A DNA stretch of 64,000 bases from Dyadobacter sp. CY356 (lineage in GTDB: Bacteria > Bacteroidota > Bacteroidia > Cytophagales > Spirosomataceae). The stretch is taken from positions 868,001 through 932,000 of the forward strand of contig NZ_JAJTSZ010000002.1 of the NCBI RefSeq assembly GCF_021440195.1, read 5' to 3'. Under the pieces are notes generated by a model. That model was given only the letters and a program-made list of their open reading frames with translations, had not been told where the DNA came from and did not search any database. The position numbers and the translations under genes were made by a program. Position 1 is the stretch's first letter; each line of letters begins with the position of its first letter. Shown here piece by piece: positions 9,583 to 17,536 of this stretch.

Positions 9583-10149
9583 ATGCGAAAACTAAAATTG
9601 CAGATGCAGATATCGGTTGATGGATTTGTTGCCGGACCAAATGGTGAAGAGGATTGGGTTTTGAGGGGATCAGACGAAAAACTTTTTGGGCTTATTAGTG
9701 CATTAGCCGATAGCTCGGACACCCTTCTTTTAGGCAGAAAAATGGCCGAGAAATTCATACCCCATTTTGAAGAATTTGAATCTGATAGTCCAAAAATAAC
9801 TTTCGCTCAAAAAATGGTAAACATCCCGAAAGTTATTTTCAGCAGAACGCTTGATAAACCGTTTGGTAAAAATACTTCGCTGGCAAAAGGAAATCTGGCC
9901 GAAGAAATTGCCAGACTTAAAAATCAGGACGGAAAAGATATTTTGGTTTACGGAGGTGCAGGTTTTGTTTCTTCACTGATTGGCGGCGGTCACATTGACG
10001 AATTTTTTCTTTTTGTAAATCCGGTGCTGATCAATAAGGGAATGAGAATTTTTGACTTGCCTGACAAACGTCAAAAGCTGTCTTTAATTAGTGCCACAGC
10101 ATATGAATGTGGTGTGACAGTAATTCATTACAAACTGAACAATGAATAA
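9583..10149 (+). CDS. Dihydrofolate reductase-like (RibD C-terminal domain) protein
   Basis: A 188-residue protein of the DHFR-like/RibD C-terminal superfamily, which binds NADPH and reduces pterin- or pyrimidine-like substrates. The opening is KLQMQISVDGFVAGPNGEEDW, then LLLGRKMAEKF, and late in the protein DILVYGGAGFVSSLI, the nucleotide-binding glycine stretch. It is not a canonical FolA because the folate-site pattern differs. The stop codon is 3 bp before the arr-like gene, so the two are co-transcribed. The physiological substrate is unknown. Confidence 0.85.
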   Translation: MRKLKLQMQISVDGFVAGPNGEEDWVLRGSDEKLFGLISALADSSDTLLLGRKMAEKFIPHFEEFESDSPKITFAQKMVNIPKVIFSRTLDKPFGKNTSLAKGNLAEEIARLKNQDGKDILVYGGAGFVSSLIGGGHIDEFFLFVNPVLINKGMRIFDLPDKRQKLSLISATAYECGVTVIHYKLNNE

Positions 10150-10152
10150 AAA

Positions 10153-10590
10153 ATGGAAATCAATGAAAGTGGCGACAAGGCATCACAGCCAAACGACTTC
10201 ACTACGTACTACCACGGTACCAAAGCAAACCTATCGACAGGTGATTTGATTGAAGTTGGATTTAATTCAAACTATGGTCAGGAGAAAAAAGCAAAATACA
10301 TTTATCTGACCGCAACCCTGCCGGCCGCGATCTGGGGTGCCGAACTGGCTTTGGGTGAAGGCCGGGAGAGAATTTATATTGTGGAGCCGACCGGCCCGAT
10401 AGAAGACGATCCCAATTTAACGGACAAAAAATTTCCTGGGAATCCTACAAAGTCATACCGCTCCCGCCATCCGTTCAGGGTAATTGGTGAAATTACAGAT
10501 TGGCAGGGACACTCCCCGGAAGAACTTAAAACAATGAAAACAAATCTGGAAAAGCTCAAAAAACTTGGAATTGAGGCCATTGAAGATTGA
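10153..10590 (+). CDS. arr: Rifamycin ADP-ribosyltransferase, Arr type
   Basis: A 145-residue enzyme that in characterised relatives transfers ADP-ribose from NAD+ to the C23 hydroxyl of rifamycins and so inactivates them. Recognised features are YYHGTKANLSTGDLIEVG near the N-terminus, YIYLTATLPAAIWGAELA in the middle, RIYIVEPTGPIEDDPNLT, and NPTKSYRS ahead of the C-terminal strand. Length matches the family (about 140-150). It begins 3 bp after a DHFR-like gene and probably shares its transcript. No mobile element is visible nearby, so it looks like a resident chromosomal gene. Confidence 0.88.
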   Translation: MEINESGDKASQPNDFTTYYHGTKANLSTGDLIEVGFNSNYGQEKKAKYIYLTATLPAAIWGAELALGEGRERIYIVEPTGPIEDDPNLTDKKFPGNPTKSYRSRHPFRVIGEITDWQGHSPEELKTMKTNLEKLKKLGIEAIED

Positions 10591-10752
10591 TTTTGAAGAT
10601 TTAAGCATAATTGCGGGAAATCCCCTGACAACGCTCTGTTCTGCAAAATTTGTTTAATTTTGATGTAGTTTTACACGAGCAGTTTTTTTATTACAACCAG
10701 GAAATAGGTATAGGCACAATATTCCCTGATATTAATTTTATTATTATTTCCA

Positions 10753-11337
10753 ATGCATGAAAACCTCTTGCTATATATAAACAAGAATGCTTCTCCCCCG
10801 CTTACAAGCGATGAAGAAGCACTTGTCGTGGCAGCTTTTCTCCCTAAAAAATACAGGAAAAAGCAATATTTTTTGCAGGAAGGTGATGTATGCAAATACG
10901 TAGGTTTTATAGTAAAAGGTGCTATGCGGCAATACAGCGTAGACGATAAAGGTACAGAGCATGTCGTCAATCTGTTTCTGGAAAACTGGTGGATCAGCGA
11001 CCGCGAAAGTGCTGCAACGCTAACGCCTTCAAAATATAATATTGATGCCTGGGAGGACACAGAACTGCTTGTCGCAAAGGTGGCCGATATGGTGAACCTG
11101 ATAGAAAAAATCCCTTTGTTTGGTCAAATGACAAGATTAATGGATCAAAGAAGTTTTATTGCGTCGCAAAGAAGGCTAAATTCAACCCTTAGCAATACAG
11201 CAGAAAAACGTTATGAAGAGTTCGTTGAAAACCATCCCAAATTCATTCAAAGATTTCCTCAGCACATCATTGCTTCTTATCTGGGGATTACAAAAGACAC
11301 GTTAAGTCGTGTAAGAAAACAGGCTATAAAAAAATAA
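10753..11337 (+). CDS. Crp/Fnr-family transcriptional regulator
   Basis: A 194-residue regulator with an N-terminal cyclic-nucleotide-binding-like beta barrel (about 20-130; LQEGDVCKYVGFIVKGAMRQY is the typical start) and a short C-terminal winged helix ending IIASYLGITKDTLSRVRKQ, the recognition helix. The phosphate-binding arginine of true cAMP receptors is not evident, so the ligand is uncertain. This subtype is common in Bacteroidota next to small stress or detoxification genes. A strong terminator follows at 11427-11474. Confidence 0.88.
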   Translation: MHENLLLYINKNASPPLTSDEEALVVAAFLPKKYRKKQYFLQEGDVCKYVGFIVKGAMRQYSVDDKGTEHVVNLFLENWWISDRESAATLTPSKYNIDAWEDTELLVAKVADMVNLIEKIPLFGQMTRLMDQRSFIASQRRLNSTLSNTAEKRYEEFVENHPKFIQRFPQHIIASYLGITKDTLSRVRKQAIKK

Positions 11338-11426
11338 ATCTCTCCACAGCGCGTGATACCTTTTGGCCAAATCGTGGCTGTAACGATCGCTCCAACATAA
11401 TCTACTTACATATTCAGTTTACAAGT

Positions 11427-11474
11427 AAAAAAATCTTTCCCTGAACGATCTATCGTACCGGGAAAGATTTTTTT
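11427..11474 (+). terminator. Intrinsic terminator after the Crp/Fnr gene
   Basis: A perfect 15-bp inverted repeat, with arms 11427-11441 and 11460-11474, an A-rich 5' side and a T-rich 3' side. It reads as a terminator in both directions. Confidence 0.88.
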
Positions 11475-11766
11475 TATTCCATCCTTTTGCGTGGCATATG
11501 TTATACTCAAAGGTCACGCCAACATCATTTCCCTTTTCTGTTTTTCTCCTTTATAGATATTTGTCTACGCTTTTTTTCGCCATTTATCATCGTTGTTTGA
11601 CTTGCTTCCGGGGCACCTTTGTATCGTTAATTCGATAAACGATTAGCATTAAACAATTACGAATGTCATGAAAGGTTTTCATTAATGATCAAGGACAAAA
11701 CAGAAGTTGGTCAATGATAAAAAGCTGCACATGATATTATTACAATCAATATTCAACAATTCAAAA

Positions 11767-12660
11767 ATGGAAACGAAAATAATAGTCGTACTCGGCGCAA
11801 CCGGCGCACAAGGTAAAGGTGTGGTTGATGCACTTGTAAATGAAGGTTTATATCATGTTAAGGCAGTAACCCGCAATCCTGAAAAATATTTAGGGAACGC
11901 AAATGAAGCTGTTTTTGCAGATCTTAATAATACTGAATCACTAAAAGATGCTTTTAAGGATGCTTATGGCGTGTTTGTGGTAACCAACTTCTGGGAAGGA
12001 GCCGATGAAATTGAGCAGAGCAAAAATGCCATTGAAGCCGCAAAATCAGCTGGTGTGCAGCATTTTATCTGGTCAACACTTCCGGATGTGGAAGTAATCA
12101 GTCATGCTGAATTTGATGTTCCCCATTTCACAAATAAAGCCAAGGCTGATGATCTTGTAAAAAATGCGGGTTTCAGATATTCAACTTTGGTACAACCTCC
12201 ATTTTATTTTCAAAACCTTACAGGTGCCATTCCCCCTCAGCCCAAACAGGATGGTACAACGGGCTGGACTTTACCGATTGATCCAACAATAAAGGCCATC
12301 CATATGGCCGATATCCATGATTTGGGTAAAGTAGTCGCCGGCGCATTTGCGCAGCCGGAGAAAGTTGGTAATGGGAATTATCTTTCACTTGCCACCGAGT
12401 TCAACAGCTTTAATGATATCATAGAAGCATATAAAGCAAACGGCCAGGATTATACCTTCACGCAGGTACCGGCAGCATTGTTTTCGACTTTTTTTGAAGG
12501 CGCAAAGGAATTTTCTGAAATGTTCGGATACTTTGAAAAATACACCTACATGGGGCCGGATCCTGAATCAAGGATTGCGTTGGCAAATGAAATTGCTACC
12601 AGCAAATTTGTAACGTTACGCGAATGGCTGACTGAAAACGTTCAGGAAGTTAAAGAATAA
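11767..12660 (+). CDS. NmrA-like NAD(P)-binding protein
   Basis: A 297-residue atypical SDR of the NmrA/HSCARG type, a Rossmann-fold protein that binds NAD(P) and often acts as a redox sensor or isoflavone-reductase-like enzyme. The cofactor motif is VLGATGAQGKGVVDAL at residues 8-23, then AVTRNPEKY and VTNFWEGADEIEQ. The ATG at 11767 is chosen over an in-frame upstream start (11707) because it sits directly before the Rossmann strand. The catalytic Tyr-x3-Lys of enzymes is not obvious, consistent with NmrA proteins. About 290 bp separate it from the terminator of the preceding Crp gene. Confidence 0.87.
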   Translation: METKIIVVLGATGAQGKGVVDALVNEGLYHVKAVTRNPEKYLGNANEAVFADLNNTESLKDAFKDAYGVFVVTNFWEGADEIEQSKNAIEAAKSAGVQHFIWSTLPDVEVISHAEFDVPHFTNKAKADDLVKNAGFRYSTLVQPPFYFQNLTGAIPPQPKQDGTTGWTLPIDPTIKAIHMADIHDLGKVVAGAFAQPEKVGNGNYLSLATEFNSFNDIIEAYKANGQDYTFTQVPAALFSTFFEGAKEFSEMFGYFEKYTYMGPDPESRIALANEIATSKFVTLREWLTENVQEVKE

Positions 12661-12935
12661 GGAACGCTCAATCTGCAAGTAAAATCGATTCTTTAACTTG
12701 CTACCCGTTTTTCAAGATAAATTTAGTTTGATGTATTTTCTTCCTTTGCAGGATTTACATCAAACTAAAAATTTATGGGGGAAACCGAATATCAAATCCG
12801 ATAAAGCATCAAAACTTTATCAAAATTATCAAACACCCATTATAATTTTTCATCTCAAAAACTACGCAAAGCCAGCCTAATTGACTAAGTTCATTTTCTG
12901 AATAATACTTGCCTTTAAAATGGAGTTTTGGTGTA

Positions 12936-13376
12936 ATGAAAAAAATATATTTTTTGCTTTTGACAGCGTTTATTAGTTGTAGTCCGGATTATGATACAAA
13001 ATACTACAAGGCTATTTCTCTCGATAAAAAGGACACCGCGATATTGAAGTTGATAACGGCAAAAGGATCCTTTTATGGAGATTACAAGGTTATTTATGAT
13101 GGCAGGTCGACGGATGAGGGTACAATCAGCGGCAATATCATTGGCGACACGCTGGTTGGGAATTTTCGCTATTTATCCAGAGACAATACAAAGCTAATTG
13201 ACCCAATTGTATTCCTGAAAACCGGAAATAAATTAAAACTGGGAACTGGTGAAGCCGGAACCTACATGAATTTTCATGTTTATAAAAGGGGAACGGTATC
13301 GTTTGCTGACTCTTTACTTCAATTCCTGCCCGTTAAACCGGAAGAAGTGAGTAATTCGTTTAAAGTGATTTATTAA
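12936..13376 (+). CDS. Small lipoprotein, function unknown
   Basis: A 146-residue lipoprotein. The ATG at 12936 is preferred over 12909 because it yields a clean signal MKKIYFLLLTAFISC with lipidated Cys15. The mature part is beta-rich, with DGRSTDEGTISGNIIGDTLVGNFRYLS. That pattern is seen in many small Bacteroidota lipoproteins without known role. It converges on the LLM oxidoreductase gene, with a strong terminator between them. Confidence 0.7.
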   Translation: MKKIYFLLLTAFISCSPDYDTKYYKAISLDKKDTAILKLITAKGSFYGDYKVIYDGRSTDEGTISGNIIGDTLVGNFRYLSRDNTKLIDPIVFLKTGNKLKLGTGEAGTYMNFHVYKRGTVSFADSLLQFLPVKPEEVSNSFKVIY

Positions 13377-13411
13377 AACGCTACTTTTCAATATCAATAC
13401 AAAATGTTTTA

Positions 13412-13454
13412 AAAGACGTGCAATAACGGGCAGCCCCGGATATTGCACGTCTTT
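13412..13454 (+). terminator. Bidirectional intrinsic terminator between convergent genes
   Basis: A perfect 14-bp inverted repeat (13412-13425 / 13441-13454) with a 15-nt loop, between the plus-strand lipoprotein and the minus-strand LLM gene. Confidence 0.85.
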
Positions 13455-13526
13455 ATATTAATAAATCTCAGTAACCGATATCGAGAAAAGTTGGCCTCTC
13501 CAACTTATTGGGATCTCAAAAAAATA

Positions 13527-14546
13527 TTATTTTTTAATAACCAGCGGAATTACCTTTTCACCGATCAGTTCAATCGAAGACATCAGTTGCTGGTGAGATA
13601 AACCTGCATTATCCATCTGAAAAGTGAACCGGTCAACACCTCCCAGGGCTTCACTGTGGCGTAGTAATTTTTCGGCAACCTGCTCAGGTCCACCTACTAC
13701 CAGTACTCCCTTAGGCGCGATCAGACTATCAAACTGTGATTTTGTAACAGGAGGCCAGCCACGTTCTCTCCCCAGTTTCGTCCACAATTCAGCATAACCC
13801 GGATAATAATCTGCAACCGCTTTTTCGTCAGAGGCAGCCACATAACCCGGCGAGTGAAGTCCAACTTTCAACTGATCCGGTGCGTAACCTGCCCGTTTTC
13901 CTGCCTCACGGTAAAGGTCGATAAGCGGACGGAAGCGATGAGTTTCACCTCCAATAACTGCCACCATCAACGGCAGACCTAACGAACCTGCGCGCACGAA
14001 TGATTCCGGCGTGCCGCCTACACCCAGCCAAACAGGTAATTTCTCCTGTAAAGGTCTTGGATAAACGGGTTGGTTATTCAAAGCCGGCCTGAACTTGCCA
14101 GACCATGTGACAAATTCCTGATCCCGGAGCAAAAGTAACAACTCTAACTTTTCCTTAAACAAGGCATCATAATTTTTCAGGTCAAAACCGAACAATGGAT
14201 ATGCATCAATGGCAGAACCACGACCGACAACAATCTCTGCCCTGCCTTTCGAGATCAGGTCAAGCGTAGCAAAACTCTGAAACACACGCACCGGGTCGGA
14301 AGTACTTAAAACCGTTACGGCACTGGACAGAAGGATCCTTTTGGTCCGGGCAGCCGCAGCGGCGAGTATGACCGCAGGAGCAGAATCCAAAAACTCCTTT
14401 TTATGATGTTCACCAATACCAAAATTATCTAAACCGGCCTGATCTGCCAATGTGATCCTGTCAAGCAACTGTTCCATCGCATCCACGCTGCTAAGCGTAT
14501 TACTGCCATACATTGCCGAAGCGAAACTATCAATACCTATTTCCAT
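13527..14546 (-). CDS. LLM-class (luciferase-like) flavin-dependent oxidoreductase
   Basis: A 339-residue TIM-barrel flavoprotein of the bacterial luciferase-like monooxygenase family, expected to use reduced FMN or F420-like flavin for oxidation of a small substrate. Recognisable parts are the start IGIDSFA, FGIGEHHKKEFLDSAP near 42-57, LLSSAVTVLSTSDPVRVFQ, GRAEIVVGRGSAIDAYPLFGF, and LPVWLGVGGTPESFVRAG. Length fits the family. It is followed on the same strand, after its upstream partner pirin, by a likely shared transcript. The substrate is unknown. Confidence 0.9.
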   Translation of the reverse strand: MEIGIDSFASAMYGSNTLSSVDAMEQLLDRITLADQAGLDNFGIGEHHKKEFLDSAPAVILAAAAARTKRILLSSAVTVLSTSDPVRVFQSFATLDLISKGRAEIVVGRGSAIDAYPLFGFDLKNYDALFKEKLELLLLLRDQEFVTWSGKFRPALNNQPVYPRPLQEKLPVWLGVGGTPESFVRAGSLGLPLMVAVIGGETHRFRPLIDLYREAGKRAGYAPDQLKVGLHSPGYVAASDEKAVADYYPGYAELWTKLGRERGWPPVTKSQFDSLIAPKGVLVVGGPEQVAEKLLRHSEALGGVDRFTFQMDNAGLSHQQLMSSIELIGEKVIPLVIKK

Positions 14547-14638
14547 CCTATTTTTATTTAAATCATCAACTTACAATTTTCAGCGCAGCGACGAAAGACG
14601 ACAAACTGCTCTTTTTCAAAATATTATATCTCAATTTT

Positions 14639-15556
14639 TCAGGAAAGAGCCCCCGGAGGCGGACCACCTGCCGGCCTTGAATTGTCCTTCGGCAGCGGGA
14701 CAAATTCCGCATTGTCGGTAGGTGGCAAGAGAATACGCCCCTGCTTCCAGTCTTCTTTCGCCTGCTCAATTCTTTCTTTACGGCTCGACACAAAATTCCA
14801 CCAGATGTAGCGATCGCCCAGATGTTCGCCGCCCAGCATCATGAGCGTTGTAGTTTCTTTTGCTATGATGAGCGGATCTGCACCTTTGGAAAATACCAGC
14901 AATTTTCCTGCCGGATAACTGACTCCATTTAGTTCAATACTTCCTTTCACAATATACACACCCCGCTCGCTGTGTTCTTTCGGAATGCCAAACCGGGCAC
15001 CCTGATCAAGTACAACATGCAGATAAAACAGCGGAGAATTTGTCTTTACATGACTTGTGAGGCCATAAGCGTCACCCGCTATCAAGCGCATCCATATACC
15101 CTTTTCTGTAAAAACAGGCAATTCCTCCGCTGTATAATTTTTAAAGGAAGGATCGGATTCTTCATCCTTTTCAGGCAGTGCTACCCAGGTCTGGATCATT
15201 TCAAGTCCACCAGCAGCCAGTATTGCCGGATCTTCAAAACGTTCGCTGTGCGCTATACCTTTCCCGGCATTCATCCAGTTCGCTTCGCCTGGTTTTATAA
15301 GTTGTTCAACACCAAGGCTATCCCGGTGTGTAACATTTCCTTTCAGCAAATAACTTACTGTCGACAACCCTATATGCGGGTGCGGAAGCACATCCAGATT
15401 GGTGGTTGCAGGCACGCTGATCGGGCCGCCATGATCCATAAATATAAAAGGGCCGACCATTCTTCTAAGTTGAAACGGAAGAATACGTTTTACAGAAAAT
15501 CCGGGCGAAATAACCGCCTGACGGGATTCTATAACAATATCAAGCATGGCATTCAA
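14639..15556 (-). CDS. Pirin family protein
   Basis: A 305-residue bicupin of the pirin family, which binds iron and in some members shows quercetin 2,3-dioxygenase activity. Metal ligands are visible as the His pair in PHPHIGLSTV and the later GIAHSE motif, at the expected spacing. The start ERILPF-type region reads VKRILPFQLRRMVGPFIFMDHGG, here with GP in place of the commoner variants. It lies 92 bp upstream of the LLM gene on the same strand, a common stress-type pairing in this phylum. Confidence 0.9.
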   Translation of the reverse strand: MNAMLDIVIESRQAVISPGFSVKRILPFQLRRMVGPFIFMDHGGPISVPATTNLDVLPHPHIGLSTVSYLLKGNVTHRDSLGVEQLIKPGEANWMNAGKGIAHSERFEDPAILAAGGLEMIQTWVALPEKDEESDPSFKNYTAEELPVFTEKGIWMRLIAGDAYGLTSHVKTNSPLFYLHVVLDQGARFGIPKEHSERGVYIVKGSIELNGVSYPAGKLLVFSKGADPLIIAKETTTLMMLGGEHLGDRYIWWNFVSSRKERIEQAKEDWKQGRILLPPTDNAEFVPLPKDNSRPAGGPPPGALS

Positions 15557-16572
15557 TTTTAAATTCCAAAACTAATCTACAAAAGTAAAAGTGAAATTAA
15601 TGCTTTGTCCTGTCATGACTAGTTGATAAATGGCAACAAATTCCATCGACATTTGTCTATTGTTTGCTGGTTAAAACTAAATTCCTGCTTCCTTTGACAA
15701 AGAATGGATATAATCGGGTTAATAGGTTCGGTTAGGCGAGCAGGCCATTTTCCGTTCGAAAGATTTAAATGCTACCTGGACGGCTTGAAACATCCATGGC
15801 TTGTGGTTTACTGTCTACAACAATGCATATCCTTTTATATTACACTGTTTAACATCAAATATGGCTAAAATTGTAGATATAATTCTATAAAATAACACAC
15901 TTTGGCACGATATTAGTAGAACAATGTCGACGTTGTGACAGACCTTCTTTTATTTTTTGCTAAATAAATACTTTCAACCAGGCCTCATATAGTATTCAAT
16001 TGAACAATGATTTTACCAGACTGTCAGTCCGTCAAAATTCGAGGATTTTTTTGAGGCTTTATTTAACATGGGTGTTGTAACACCAATGTGATAAGTTATC
16101 AGAGCCATGAAAGAGAATATCCATATTAAGCCCACATAACCTATTGAGGAATTTGCTCTGTTTATATTTCCCGGTTCGTATATTAAAATACGTGATCCTT
16201 TTTTTAAATTTTCTTCTGATTTTTCTTTCGAACCTGCAACCTAATAATCAGGTTGGTAACTAATATTTAATATCAGAAGGCTAATGTCCTAACAATTAAA
16301 TAGTTGACAAGCACCTCCGATAAAACACACCTTGCGTAAACAATTACATCAGTCCTATTTTATACTTATTGACGATAGAAAATAAGCATTTTAATAGCAA
16401 AATCTGAACTGATGGCCGATTGGCTGAATATTAGGTTTTATAGAATCATTCCTGAATGCTACTCGTGAAGACGACGTGCATTATTCCCTCCATAGTTAAG
16501 GTACCCGAAATCCTCGATAAAAATAAAAAAGATCGCATCCCAAATCCCCTTATTAATACCTATAACCTAAAC
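15557..16572. other. Gene-poor intergenic stretch of about 1 kb
   Basis: Between pirin (minus) and the LuxR gene (plus) no open frame with recognisable protein character is visible on either strand, and I see no tRNA, strong hairpin or repeat. The in-frame extension of the LuxR frame back to 16456 has no family character. The stretch is AT-rich. It could carry long leader regions or a small RNA, but nothing in the sequence proves this. Confidence 0.5.
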
Positions 16573-17265
16573 ATGATAGACCTTAAAATTTTATTTATTG
16601 AAAGCAGTTACATCGTTAGAGTCGGCTTACGAAAAATTATTGAAGAAAAATTCGAGTCAGGGGTATCTTTTGATACCTTATCACCAAACGCCCTGGCTCA
16701 TTTCAAGCTTACAACAGATCACTATGACCTTGTTATCTTAGGATCAATTTCAAGAATAACCGCGTTGCTCATAGAGAAAATCAAGAGAAAAAACAGCAAA
16801 ACCCAAATCCTGATATTTGCCGGCAAAATGGAATATTCGGATGCCATAAACTGCCTGTTGGGGGGGGCCGACGGCTATGTAACGCAAAATGCCGGGAGTG
16901 ATGAAATTTTTGAGGCCATCAAATCGGTTTTAGCAGGACGACGATTTATATGTTTAAGTATGATGGAACAAATGGTGAATGAAACTTTAAAAGAAAGTAA
17001 CGGAACCAGTCAAAAAAAATCGGGCAATACTGAATCCTGGACTTCCAGCCCATTCTACACATTAAGCAGCCGTCAATTCCAGATAGCTGAAAGAATGCTC
17101 CAGGGACAGTCGACGTCCACGATTGCAACCTCATTGGATATTGCTCATTCGACCCTGGCAACGCACAAGACGGTTATTTTTAAAAAACTTGGTGTAAAAA
17201 CATTGGTAGAATTTGTAAACAAATATTATGACGAATTCAACAGTGGTATTGCAGAACCGTCATAA
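16573..17265 (+). CDS. LuxR-family regulator with degenerate receiver domain
   Basis: A 230-residue NarL/LuxR-type regulator. The start at 16573 is chosen because the receiver fold begins there (MIDLKILFIESSYIVRVGLR); an upstream in-frame ATG at 16456 adds unrelated residues. The receiver lacks its phosphorylation site: the acidic pair after strand 1 is Glu-Ser, the acceptor Asp after strand 3 is replaced in DLVILGS, and the conserved Lys of the last strand is missing in GADGYVTQNA. The C-terminal HTH (LSSRQFQIAERMLQGQSTSTIA, then HSTLATHKTVIFKKLGVKT) is intact. It probably binds DNA independently of phosphorylation. A terminator follows at 17391. Confidence 0.88.
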   Translation: MIDLKILFIESSYIVRVGLRKIIEEKFESGVSFDTLSPNALAHFKLTTDHYDLVILGSISRITALLIEKIKRKNSKTQILIFAGKMEYSDAINCLLGGADGYVTQNAGSDEIFEAIKSVLAGRRFICLSMMEQMVNETLKESNGTSQKKSGNTESWTSSPFYTLSSRQFQIAERMLQGQSTSTIATSLDIAHSTLATHKTVIFKKLGVKTLVEFVNKYYDEFNSGIAEPS

Positions 17266-17390
17266 TATTCTTAGGAAACATCATATCGTCAGAATTGTGT
17301 TTCTTGTTAATTCATGAATCAGAAGTAATCCATTCTGGTTTTTGATTCCGCTTATTCTCACTGATTATTTTAAGAGAGCCCGGCAGTTTT

Positions 17391-17439
17391 AATTACAACT
17401 ATTTGCTGGCCTGAATTAAGGCAGCAAATAGTTGTAATT
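17391..17439 (+). terminator. Strong intrinsic terminator, bidirectional
   Basis: A perfect 18-bp inverted repeat (17391-17408 / 17422-17439) with an A-rich 5' end and T-rich 3' end, between the LuxR gene (plus) and the ABC-F gene (minus). Confidence 0.88.
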
Positions 17440-17536
17440 TATAGCGAAATGTAAAAGCATATAGGTCAAAAACCTGAATCCTATCCTTTATTTATAATCG
17501 ATAGCAGACTTTATCTCGTCCTAAAATATCGGATGC

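Noticed and set aside
10153-10590. Arr gene as part of a mobile resistance cassette
   Set aside because: No integrase, attachment site or insertion sequence is visible on either side.
12698-12880. 60-codon frame between NmrA-like and lipoprotein genes
   Set aside because: No signal, motif or plausible composition; it is likely random.
14972-15562. 196-codon plus-strand frame
   Set aside because: It is the antisense shadow of the pirin gene.
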